DNA from: JANOXC01 sp031418215
GTDB taxonomy: Bacteria > Bacteroidota > Bacteroidia > AKYH767-A > OLB10
Length of the DNA stretch: 47,756 nt
Direction of reading: 5' to 3'
NCBI GenBank assembly: GCA_031418215.1
Contig: JANOXC010000167.1
Location: forward strand, 1-47,756
In this document: one piece after another, positions 7,272 through 14,701 of the stretch
Numbering within the stretch: position 1 is the first letter of the stretch
Layout: the number at the start of each line of letters is the position of its first letter
The notes under the pieces: generated by a model
The model's input: the letters and a program-made list of their open reading frames with translations, nothing else
The model's database searches: none
What the model was told of the DNA's origin: nothing
Position numbers and translations under genes: made by a program

Positions 7272-8534
7272 TTATTTATTGAATAAGTTTTTCATTGCAT
7301 CATTTACAAGCTGATTATTTTGGCTGTTGATGTATGTTCTTTCAGTTGTTTCAAATTTTTGATGGCCTAAAATTTCCTGTAATGCCCGGGGAGGGATGCC
7401 TTTCTTAATTGCATAGTCAGCGAAGGAATGGCGCGCGATGTGAAAAGTCAATGGTTTGGTAATGTCAGCTAATGCAGCCAATTTTTTCAGATCCCTGTTA
7501 AGGATAGTATTCCGGCTTGCTATTGCATTGTAAACCTTTTTTTCATGCCCTGACTTAATTTTGTTTTCATTGTCAATTAGCTTACTATATTCTTCTTTCA
7601 ATAAACCAAAGATGAATTGATCAGCGCGGGAATCATCCTTCCTGTAATGGCTTAATATGGCTTCAGCTTCAGCAATTAACGGGATCTGTTTTTTTATCAG
7701 CTTGCTATTGCGGGTTTTGGCCATTACATAACTTAACCTGCCATCAGCGATGGATTCCCATTTCATAGCAATAAGATCACCCGCCCTGATGCCCCCGGTA
7801 AAGAATGAAAAGAAAAAATAATTCCGGCTATGCCATAGTAAAGAGCCTTCAGTCAGTTCCAATGCTTTCAGCCTGTCTAATTCATCTTCAGATAGCTTTT
7901 CCCTGTTAGTTGATGTCTGAAATACTTTGAAGAAAATAAAAGGATTTTTTTCAGGTGCGATGATCTGTTCCTGAATGGCAGCATTAAAAGTGGCCTTCAG
8001 ATTTTTAAAATGTTCATAGATGCTATTCTGATGCAGGTTTGATAAGTAGGATTGAAAGTCTTTTAGATAGCTTACAGTAAGCTGATCAAAGGGAATTGTA
8101 TTAGATCCTTCAAACTCAACTAACTTATTGTAAAGCTGATTATATCGCTTAAAGGATCTGTATTTCCCGCCCGCATCAAGCCTGTCTAAAATCTTTTTCA
8201 GGTATGCTAAAAAATTACCCTGAAAATCCCCTTCAAATTTTTTCAGCAATCTTTCCTTACTAGGGTTTTTTTCTTCCTTTTCAAGTTGTTCTAAAATTGT
8301 TTCCAATTCTGCCAGCTTTTCTTTTAGCCGGATATTGGCTTTCTTAACTTCAATACTTCGCCCGCGTATCCAATTGCCCCGCGTACCTTTTGGATCAAAG
8401 TCCGATACTTTGGCAATAGATACCCCTGACTTAACTAATTTATGTTTTCTGTTTTGAGTGGTACGGATGAAAATATTAATCCGGCCATCCTTATTAGGCT
8501 TGTTATTCAGCCATAGGTTGAAAGTTGTGTTCAT
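7272..8534 (-). CDS. Tyrosine recombinase/integrase of the 5.5-kb element
   Basis: 420 aa with the standard Bacteroidetes integrase layout: an N-terminal arm-binding domain (1-95), a SAM-like core-binding domain (about 105-205) and a catalytic domain (about 215-420). Catalytic residues are visible: Arg250 in FTGGIRAGDL, Lys273, the H365-x-x-R368 box (FHIARHSF), His391 in LGHQ, and nucleophile Tyr401 in TERTYIN. It acts on the tRNA-Leu-derived att repeats flanking the element (3219-3235 and 8719-8735). Its start lies about 50-70 bp from arm-type repeats, which overlap its probable promoter, so autoregulation is likely (inference). Confidence 0.95.
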   Translation of the reverse strand: MNTTFNLWLNNKPNKDGRINIFIRTTQNRKHKLVKSGVSIAKVSDFDPKGTRGNWIRGRSIEVKKANIRLKEKLAELETILEQLEKEEKNPSKERLLKKFEGDFQGNFLAYLKKILDRLDAGGKYRSFKRYNQLYNKLVEFEGSNTIPFDQLTVSYLKDFQSYLSNLHQNSIYEHFKNLKATFNAAIQEQIIAPEKNPFIFFKVFQTSTNREKLSEDELDRLKALELTEGSLLWHSRNYFFFSFFTGGIRAGDLIAMKWESIADGRLSYVMAKTRNSKLIKKQIPLIAEAEAILSHYRKDDSRADQFIFGLLKEEYSKLIDNENKIKSGHEKKVYNAIASRNTILNRDLKKLAALADITKPLTFHIARHSFADYAIKKGIPPRALQEILGHQKFETTERTYINSQNNQLVNDAMKNLFNK

Positions 8535-8557
8535 AGTATGATGTCATTTCCCGGGAT

Positions 8558-8565
8558 TAAAGATA
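8558..8565 (-). promoter_or_regulatory. Candidate integrase promoter -7 element
   Basis: On the minus strand TATCTTTA resembles the Bacteroidetes -7 box TAnnTTTG and lies 24-31 bp before the integrase start. The ACTTAAACATT repeats cover the expected -33 region. Confidence 0.35.
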
Positions 8566-8580
8566 GGGTAAAAGCATTTT

Positions 8581-8605
8581 ACTTAAACATTTACTTAAAC
8601 ATTTT
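8581..8605. repeat. Right-end arm-type repeats (ACTTAAACATT)
   Basis: Two tandem copies of ACTTAAACATTT, starting at 8581 and 8593, matching the pair at 3304-3327 near the left end of the element. Confidence 0.55.
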
Positions 8606-8718
8606 TTGCGCTTCTTTACTTTTCGTTACTTTTGGCTTTCCTGAAATTACAGAGTGTAATTGCAATTCATAGAGTGGAGGATGGCAAAAGAAAGCATACT
8701 GAAAAGAATTATAGTATC

Positions 8719-8735
8719 CTCGTCCCGGGTACATT
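8719..8735 (+). repeat. att direct repeat, right copy
   Basis: CTCGTCCCGGGTACATT, identical to 3219-3235. No further tRNA-like sequence lies upstream, so only the minimal identity segment is duplicated here. Chromosomal genes start just to the right. Confidence 0.8.
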
Positions 8736-8777
8736 TTTCATTTTGAATTTATTCCATAAGATTTGTTAATTAAACGG

Positions 8778-10121
8778 TCAATAAACAGGTGAATGTTTGT
8801 TCACATTGCTAGTCAATTCAGCAGTAAGTTGATTCCTGTGCGGCACTTCATTTTTAAATATTGCAGCCGCCTTCATCATTTTTGCCAAACTATGTTTGGC
8901 AACCCATTGAAAAATCTGGTTTGCTGTTGGTCGATAGGTATTGCTTAATTGATCACCCATCTCTTCAAGCACTTTTCCTGATGGCTGCTCAGTACACTCT
9001 TCTAGTCTGATAAGGTCAATTAATCCTTTTGCCATTGAAGAAGATAGAATACCAATGCCACCAATCACCTGCGGCCAGCCAAAAAAGAATAATCCTTTAT
9101 AATCTTTATAGGCCGAGTACCCATAACACAATAAGTTGTTTTCATCGGTCCTTGATAATTCTTTAGGTAGAAAAGGAAAACTGAGTTTATAACCCGTTGC
9201 TGCAATGATTAAATCAAATTCTTGTGAAGAGTTATCATCAAAAATTACGGTATTATCAATAATGTTTTTGATTGCAGGTTTTACTATTACACGGCCATGT
9301 CTTAAATAATAAGGCAATTCTTCACTCATGGTAGGTAATTTGGAAAACAGTTTATGTTTTGGATCAGGCATGTTGTAGTATTGATGTTTGCCAAAAGTTA
9401 ATCGCACCAATAATCTTGAAAGGATAGGCTTGATGAAATCAGGAAGTGATGACGAATATTTACTTAATGGTTTCCCCATGAATGCTTTGGGCATAATCCA
9501 TGGACTATCACGCACACTTAAAACAGCTGATCGCCCCGAACGGGCCGCTTCACAAACAATATCAACTGCAGAATTCCTGCTTCCAATAACCAGCACTCTT
9601 TTATATAGAAGTTGTGATGGCGTTTTATATTGTTTGGAATGAATGAGTTCTCCGCTGAAATTTCCCGGGAGTTGTGGAAATTGCATGTCCCAGTGATGAC
9701 CATTGCAAATAATGACTCCTTTATATATATAACTGCTTCCATCTTGGAAATACACTTTCCACTTATTTTCTTCGATCGCTTCAATCCAGCTTACCGTTGT
9801 ATTAAACCGTATTTCATTTCTCAAGGTAAAATGATCAGCAAAATCCTGGTAGTATTTTAACATTTGTTTTTTTGATAGAAAATGAGGATAATCTTTTGGC
9901 ATCGGGAAAAAGGGAAATTCCATAGTGCTTTTGTCAGCGTCTGTAAAGACAGACTGATATACGCCGTGATACCAGTTGCCGCCAATGTCGTCATCAGCTT
10001 CTGCCTGTTCGTATTCGATGCCGGCATCTTTTAAGAATTTTGCAATGACTAGTCCGCACGGGCCTGCACCAATCACTAAATACTTCATTTGCTCGATTTT
10101 TTGATGATCAATGTTATCCAT
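8778..10121 (-). CDS. Flavin-dependent monooxygenase (FMO/Baeyer-Villiger type)
   Basis: 447 aa. The FAD-binding Rossmann motif is GAGPCG (18-23). An FMO-type signature FSGELIHSKQY (155-165, pattern FxGxxxHxxxY) follows, then a second dinucleotide motif VLVIGSRNSAVDI (177-189). The middle glycine of the second motif is replaced by Arg182, which could weaken or alter NADPH binding. The family oxidises ketones, amines or sulfides using NADPH and O2. It is the last gene of the lipid-type operon and overlaps the hydroxylase gene by 8 bp. An alternative start is Met12. Substrate unknown. Confidence 0.85.
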   Translation of the reverse strand: MDNIDHQKIEQMKYLVIGAGPCGLVIAKFLKDAGIEYEQAEADDDIGGNWYHGVYQSVFTDADKSTMEFPFFPMPKDYPHFLSKKQMLKYYQDFADHFTLRNEIRFNTTVSWIEAIEENKWKVYFQDGSSYIYKGVIICNGHHWDMQFPQLPGNFSGELIHSKQYKTPSQLLYKRVLVIGSRNSAVDIVCEAARSGRSAVLSVRDSPWIMPKAFMGKPLSKYSSSLPDFIKPILSRLLVRLTFGKHQYYNMPDPKHKLFSKLPTMSEELPYYLRHGRVIVKPAIKNIIDNTVIFDDNSSQEFDLIIAATGYKLSFPFLPKELSRTDENNLLCYGYSAYKDYKGLFFFGWPQVIGGIGILSSSMAKGLIDLIRLEECTEQPSGKVLEEMGDQLSNTYRPTANQIFQWVAKHSLAKMMKAAAIFKNEVPHRNQLTAELTSNVNKHSPVY

Positions 10122-10941
10122 TTGTTTTTTCAGCTTGACTGTTACATGGGTTAGAAAACAACAATTTTACTTTTGGAAAAAACGCATTGGTTTTTTTTAC
10201 TTCTCTAAACAGTTCTGTATATTCCTGGAATACAATTTTTACAGGACTTCGATTATCTACTTCTGTAGTAATTCCATAAACCGGTTTTTCCTGTTCTTCG
10301 CAAAATGTTCCAAATAGTTTATCGTAAATAATGAATAAGCCGCCAAAATTTTTATCAATGTATTGCTTGTTGGACCCATGGTGTACTCTGTGATGTGATG
10401 GCGTATTCAGGATCCATTCAAGCGGGCCTAGCTTGCCTATGAGCTGTGTATGTAATAGGAATTGGTACAGGCTCGTGCTGTTGTCAATGAAAATAATTAG
10501 AAAGGGGTTGAACCCAATAAGGCAAAGTGGCGACCAAAATAAAAAACGATAGGTAAGATGCATAAAATGGTTGCGGATACCCACTGTATAATTGTAATAT
10601 TTTGAAGAGTGGTGTACAATATGGTTGGCCCAGAATATTCTGCAAACATGACCCAATGCATGGAATATATAAAACACCAAATCGCACGCAAATAGTGCAG
10701 CAATACAAACCCATATTGTGTTTTCCAGTTCAAAAATCCGAAATTGATACACCCATTGGAAAAAGAAGAGTGCAACAAATTTTAAAAGTATTCCAAAAAG
10801 TAACATCCCCAGTCCGGTAAGCAAATTCATTAAGCTGTCGTTCCTCTCATACAGTAACAGACTTTCTTTTTGATTGATAAATACTTCTAAAAGCATGACA
10901 AGAATAAATACCGGTATTGAAATATATCCAACATCTAACAT
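10114..10941 (-). CDS. Sterol desaturase/fatty-acid hydroxylase family protein
   Basis: 275 aa with membrane helices at about 5-20, 38-66, 75-93 and 130-155. The di-iron histidine clusters of the family are intact: H94-x3-H98, H107-x2-H110-H111 (NHIVHHSS) and H183-H184-x2-H187-H188 (SHHRVHHG). The family hydroxylates or desaturates C-H bonds of membrane lipids, sterols or carotenoids with O2. It sits between an SDR and an FMO, so its product may be oxidised further by them (inference). Gap of 18 bp to the SDR, overlap with the FMO. Confidence 0.9.
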   Translation of the reverse strand: MLDVGYISIPVFILVMLLEVFINQKESLLLYERNDSLMNLLTGLGMLLFGILLKFVALFFFQWVYQFRIFELENTIWVCIAALFACDLVFYIFHALGHVCRIFWANHIVHHSSKYYNYTVGIRNHFMHLTYRFLFWSPLCLIGFNPFLIIFIDNSTSLYQFLLHTQLIGKLGPLEWILNTPSHHRVHHGSNKQYIDKNFGGLFIIYDKLFGTFCEEQEKPVYGITTEVDNRSPVKIVFQEYTELFREVKKTNAFFPKVKLLFSNPCNSQAEKTNG

Positions 10942-10959
10942 AGCTGTAATTATTTTTGA

Positions 10960-11760
10960 TTATGAAATGGAGGTGTTTAATTTAGCATAGCGATTGGCTA
11001 ACACGGAAAGCTGTATTGATTGGGGAATAATTTTCATAAAATACATGCTCAGTTTATTCCCAAATCCAGGTACAATCACTGCTTTCTTTCTTAATGTTTC
11101 CCTAATTGCAATTATTGCCAGCTCATCAGCATCTACAGTAAAGAATTTTGCATAAAAGCCATGTGACGCTATCAGTTTCTTCGTCATTTCATTGGTTGGA
11201 ACAGCACCGGGGCATAATACGCTTACTGAAATAGTGGATTCATTTAACTCATTCCTTAATGCCCTGCTGAAGGAGAAGACAAATGATTTGGAGGCAGCAT
11301 ACATGCATTTATAGGGCATTGGTGTGAAGGATGCCATGCTGCTGACATTCAGAATGAATGATGATTCGCATTTTTTCAGGTTCTCGATTAAAAGCCTGCT
11401 GAGCAACACTGTGGCCTGCATGTTAAGCAACATTAACTTGTTGCAAAAATCAACAGTCAATTCATCAAATTTTCCTTCATATCCTATGCCGGCATTATTG
11501 ATAAGCATGCTAAGACTGATATTGTTTGTAGTTAAATGGTTGGCCAATGAATAAATAAAACTGATTTCTGTTAGGTCGCCTTCTAATGCAATTACCTCAA
11601 TATCATATCTTAATTGGAAAGCATGCGCAACAGCAGGCAATCCCGTTTGAGGCAATGCAATTAATACGAGATTCATCCGTCTTTTGGCGCATTCTGTTGC
11701 CAATGATTTTCCGATCCCACTGCTGGCTCCGGTGATAAATGTATAACTGTTGTTTTTCAT
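10960..11760 (-). CDS. Short-chain dehydrogenase/reductase (lipid operon)
   Basis: 266 aa from the ATG at 11758-11760; an upstream in-frame ATG adds 14 non-conserved residues and overlaps the previous gene. Classical SDR features are TGASSGIG (10-17), INNAG (87-91), catalytic Ser140/141, Tyr154-x3-Lys158 (YAASK) and a PGAVPT segment after it. The C-terminus (QSIQLSVLANRYAK) is typical of membrane-associated SDRs acting on lipids. It would interconvert an alcohol and a ketone with NAD(P). Gap of 10 bp after the epimerase. Confidence 0.9.
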   Translation of the reverse strand: MKNNSYTFITGASSGIGKSLATECAKRRMNLVLIALPQTGLPAVAHAFQLRYDIEVIALEGDLTEISFIYSLANHLTTNNISLSMLINNAGIGYEGKFDELTVDFCNKLMLLNMQATVLLSRLLIENLKKCESSFILNVSSMASFTPMPYKCMYAASKSFVFSFSRALRNELNESTISVSVLCPGAVPTNEMTKKLIASHGFYAKFFTVDADELAIIAIRETLRKKAVIVPGFGNKLSMYFMKIIPQSIQLSVLANRYAKLNTSIS

Positions 11761-11770
11761 GATATATATA

Positions 11771-12760
11771 TTATTTATTAGGAGAGAATTGAATTGATTC
11801 AACGGTTTTTTTTAACCCTGTTACAAGCGGGGTGATTTGATAACCTAATTCAGATTTCGCTTTATCGCTACTGAAAGCGGCATCGTATTTATATTTATGC
11901 AACCACTTTGGCGTCAACCATGGTTCATAATCGAAGAGATGGGCCCTCATAAGTTCCCAATAACTAAATAGCTTCATAAAAACTGCCGGAAGCGGAATTA
12001 GGATCGTTTTTTTATTGGATACTTTTAGTGTAGCATTGATAAAAGTTTTATAAGAAACATTTTCTCCTCCCAGTATATATTTTTCGCCACTTCTTCCTTT
12101 TTCCATAGCCAACAAATGCCCCATTACTACATCTTCAATAAAGCTGTAACAACCAATCCCTTTTGTTGCTCCGGGAATAAAGAATATTTTTTTTCGGAGT
12201 AATAATTTAATTAAGGTTAAAGTGGGATTGCTGCGGCTTGCTTTACCTGAGCCATAAACCCTGGTTGGGCTCACCAATACAATTTGCAGCCCCAGATCGG
12301 TATATTGTAAAGCAATTTCTTCTGCCATTGCTTTTGTTTCTTCGTATTCATTGAGAAAGGGGATGAGGCGTTTACTGGTTTCATCGGCCACCACATCACC
12401 CCATGGGCCAATAACTCCTGCTGAAGAGGTAATAATTACCTTTTTTACCATTAATAGCAAGGCTACGTCTAATAAATTGTTTGTGGCTATTACATTTTGC
12501 TTATAATATACTTCAGGGTCCTTTGCCCAAACTCTTGCATAGGCAGCCGTATGAAAAACGATATCACAACCGCTCATTGCTTGTTCAATGCTTGCCGTAT
12601 CGAGTAAGTCACCTTCAAACCAAAATAAATTCTTGTGTTTTGGTAAGTCGCGTCCTGCAAAGTTTCTGCAGAGTGCATGTACGATTAAATCTTTTTCAAG
12701 CAATGTTTTTAATAATTGTCCTCCAATAAATCCGGTTCCGCCGGTTAGAAATATTTTCAT
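11771..12760 (-). CDS. NAD-dependent epimerase/dehydratase, 3beta-HSD/dihydroflavonol reductase-like
   Basis: 329 aa starting at MKIFLTGG (ATG 12758-12760), because the Rossmann motif GGTGFIGG (7-14) begins there. Catalytic Ser112/113, Tyr139-x3-Lys143 (YEETK) and an SPTRVYG segment are in the family order. The subgroup includes dihydroflavonol reductases, 3beta-hydroxysteroid dehydrogenases and HpnA-like proteins. The start overlaps the CPBP gene by 4 bp (ATGA type), indicating translational coupling. Together with SDR, hydroxylase and FMO it suggests stepwise oxidation and reduction of a hydrophobic substrate. Confidence 0.88.
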   Translation of the reverse strand: MKIFLTGGTGFIGGQLLKTLLEKDLIVHALCRNFAGRDLPKHKNLFWFEGDLLDTASIEQAMSGCDIVFHTAAYARVWAKDPEVYYKQNVIATNNLLDVALLLMVKKVIITSSAGVIGPWGDVVADETSKRLIPFLNEYEETKAMAEEIALQYTDLGLQIVLVSPTRVYGSGKASRSNPTLTLIKLLLRKKIFFIPGATKGIGCYSFIEDVVMGHLLAMEKGRSGEKYILGGENVSYKTFINATLKVSNKKTILIPLPAVFMKLFSYWELMRAHLFDYEPWLTPKWLHKYKYDAAFSSDKAKSELGYQITPLVTGLKKTVESIQFSPNK

Positions 12761-13434
12761 AGACTTATATTTTTTAGATTTTGACTTTGAAGTTGTTTTA
12801 TACAACCATATTCAAAACTCAATGCAAGCATTATATGCAGCAGAAATGGAAGTAAGAAACTTTGCATTGCTAAAGCCAATATGCAAAGCACAATTCCAAA
12901 TGGAATAGAGGCCAGTGCTTCTTCTTTGCTTTTGAATAAATGTAGTAAGGCATAGCAGGACACATTAATCAGGATTGAAAACTCCGGGTTAAATACTAGT
13001 CGTAGTTCATGCAGCAATACGCCACGCCATAACCATTCATAAGAAAATAGATAAACTATCCAGGTAAAAGCATTTAAAGAATGAGGTTTCCAGTTCCAAT
13101 TTTGAAAATGAAGTTGCGGGTAATATTTAATACTCTTTGGGTTGGCAGTAAGAATGTTTACCACTATAAGTAACATGATACCAATGCCCAAAAGCCAAAG
13201 GAAATGAATCTCCGACATGTAAAAACTGTTGATGCTTTGAAATGATCTAGACCAGTCAATAACAAATGCAACGGTTCCAAACAAAAGGAATCCCGCAATA
13301 CGATTTTTCAAAATCATATTGTTTTTAATAATATGGTTTATTTCTTTATCACTTTTGGCTCCTTTTGTAGATATTAAGGGGAAGAAGAGCTGATAAAGTA
13401 ATAGTGCGAGCAAGATCATAGCTACATTCAACAT
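12757..13434 (-). CDS. CPBP-family intramembrane protein (CAAX protease/bacteriocin-processing fold)
   Basis: 225 aa, about seven membrane helices. CPBP motifs are recognisable but degenerate: YEWLWRG (about 134-140) in place of EExxxR, YALLH (about 161-165) for FxxxH, and LLPFLLHIMLA (about 193-203) for the third motif. The first glutamate of motif 1 is replaced by Tyr, so proteolytic activity is not assured. First gene of the lipid operon. Confidence 0.7.
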   Translation of the reverse strand: MLNVAMILLALLLYQLFFPLISTKGAKSDKEINHIIKNNMILKNRIAGFLLFGTVAFVIDWSRSFQSINSFYMSEIHFLWLLGIGIMLLIVVNILTANPKSIKYYPQLHFQNWNWKPHSLNAFTWIVYLFSYEWLWRGVLLHELRLVFNPEFSILINVSCYALLHLFKSKEEALASIPFGIVLCILALAMQSFLLPFLLHIMLALSFEYGCIKQLQSQNLKNISL

Positions 13435-13549
13435 TTATTTGTTTTGTTATTTTTATTTTGTCAAGTATTTTCTTTGTGTTTGCAGTAACGACAACTTTTG
13501 TTTAACTTGATTTAAACTGCCCGACAAATATGTTATCAAACGATTCCTT

Positions 13550-13581
13550 ACTCCTAATTAGAAAAATGATTGATTAGGAGT
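13550..13581. repeat. Inverted repeat upstream of the CPBP operon
   Basis: ACTCCTAAT and ATTAGGAGT form a perfect 9-bp stem with a 14-nt loop, 116 bp upstream of the CPBP start. It may be a regulatory hairpin or operator. Apart from this and the Fnr-like promoter, 13435-13866 shows nothing gene-like. Confidence 0.35.
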
Positions 13582-13773
13582 TATTTGTTACAAATTCATT
13601 AATTCCCTTTCTTGACTTATATTTATGGTGAAATCCTGCATATTAAACACCATCATTTTTGGTTTTTAATCATTTATTGCAAAAAAAATTGGAGATTTTA
13701 GTAATTATTGCAAATGATTTGAGGAATTGGAAAAGCAATTGATTTCAAAGCAACGTTTAAGCATCTAAGAGCT

Positions 13774-13849
13774 CATATCATAGATGATATGCGTCAGTAT
13801 TTATGCTGAGAGTAGTCATGATTGTTAACTTAATGCCATGATAATTTTG
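13774..13849 (+). promoter_or_regulatory. Fnr-like box and TAnnTTTG promoter of the SDR gene
   Basis: TGAT-ATGC-GTCA (13785-13796) resembles a Crp/Fnr box. Its centre is 51.5 bp upstream of TAATTTTG (13842-13849), a perfect Bacteroidetes -7 element. A perfect palindrome CATATCAT-AG-ATGATATG (13774-13791) partly overlaps the box. Confidence 0.5.
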
Positions 13850-13866
13850 CGTGGATAAACTGAGTT

Positions 13867-14622
13867 ATGGAAAAGCAATTTGAAGGGAAAGTGGCTATTG
13901 TTACCGGTGGTACTTTTGGAATTGGAAGGTCAACAGCTATTGCATTTGCTAAAGCGGGTGCTAACGTGATTGTTGCAGATGTTTTTGATGGTAAGGAAGT
14001 GGTGGAGGAGATTATTAAATCCGGTGGAAAGGCAACCTATATCAAATGCGATGTGTCATCTGCTGCCGATGTAAAGAATCTCATAGATCAAACTATTGCC
14101 AAATATGGAAGATTGGATGTTGCTTACAACAATGCTGGAATTGAAGGTATAGCAGGTAACATAACTGAAATAAAGGAAGAAGATTGGAATCATACTATTG
14201 ATGTAAACCTGAAAAGTATTTGGCTGTGTATGAAGTATGAAATACCGGAAATGTTGAAAGTTGGTATGGGATCTATCGTCAATTGCGCTTCTATTGCTGG
14301 ACTTGTTGGTTTTCCGAACTTATCGCCATACACTGCAAGCAAACACGGAGTAATTGGATTGACTAAAACCGCAGCTTTGGAATATGCCAAACAAAACATT
14401 AGAGTCAATGCTGTTTGTCCCGGTGTAATTAAAACTCCCATGATAGACCGGTTTACAGGAAATAATAAAGAGGTCGAGCAGCAATTTGCCAGTCAGGAAC
14501 CAATCGGTAGATTAGGCCAACCTGAAGAAGTGGCAGGGGCAGTATTGTGGCTTTGTTCCGAGGCATCCTCATTTGTTACAGGGCATGCATTGGCAGTAGA
14601 TGGCGGATGGGTGACTCAGTAA
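13867..14622 (+). CDS. SDR family oxidoreductase (glucose 1-dehydrogenase/3-oxoacyl reductase-like)
   Basis: 251 aa classical SDR: TGGTFGIG (13-20), NNAG (88-91), catalytic Ser142, Tyr155-x3-Lys159 (YTASK), PGVIKT cofactor loop and the C-terminal VTGHALAVDGGW signature. It would reduce or oxidise a small alcohol/ketone with NAD(P); substrate not determinable. Transcribed rightward, with an Fnr-like site at its promoter, so likely induced under low oxygen with the genes downstream (inference). Confidence 0.92.
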   Translation: MEKQFEGKVAIVTGGTFGIGRSTAIAFAKAGANVIVADVFDGKEVVEEIIKSGGKATYIKCDVSSAADVKNLIDQTIAKYGRLDVAYNNAGIEGIAGNITEIKEEDWNHTIDVNLKSIWLCMKYEIPEMLKVGMGSIVNCASIAGLVGFPNLSPYTASKHGVIGLTKTAALEYAKQNIRVNAVCPGVIKTPMIDRFTGNNKEVEQQFASQEPIGRLGQPEEVAGAVLWLCSEASSFVTGHALAVDGGWVTQ

Positions 14623-14626
14623 AATG

Positions 14627-14634
14627 TATATTTG
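14627..14634 (+). promoter_or_regulatory. Candidate -7 element of the Usp/mla unit
   Basis: TATATTTG fits TAnnTTTG and lies about 65 bp before the Usp start. No clear Fnr-like box is at the 51.5-bp position. Confidence 0.35.
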
Positions 14635-14653
14635 AATGAGTACTTAATATAAT

Positions 14654-14701
14654 TAAACAACTTAATATCACATCATGTAAACAACTTAATATCACATCAT
14701 G
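14654..14701 (+). repeat. Perfect 24-bp tandem duplication across the Usp start codon
   Basis: 14654-14677 and 14678-14701 are identical 24-mers, each beginning TAAACAACTTAATATC and ending in CATCATG. The second copy supplies the Usp ATG (14699-14701). The first copy supplies an in-frame ATG followed at once by TAA. Confidence 0.9.

Larger units (their letters stand above)
3219..8735 (-). mobile_element. 5.5-kb integrative element in tRNA-Leu (integrase, HTH, Rep-like, cargo)
   Basis: The segment is bounded by identical 17-bp repeats derived from the 3' end of tRNA-Leu. It encodes a tyrosine integrase with its start near the right end, a MerR/excisionase-like HTH protein, a putative replication-initiator-like protein and small exported or unknown proteins. 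All genes run leftward. ACTTAAACATT-type repeats lie just inside both ends. No conjugation genes are inside, so it is best described as a small integrative, possibly mobilizable or phage-satellite-like, element. The abutting conjugation genes on the left suggest a tandem arrangement at one tRNA site. Confidence 0.75.
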
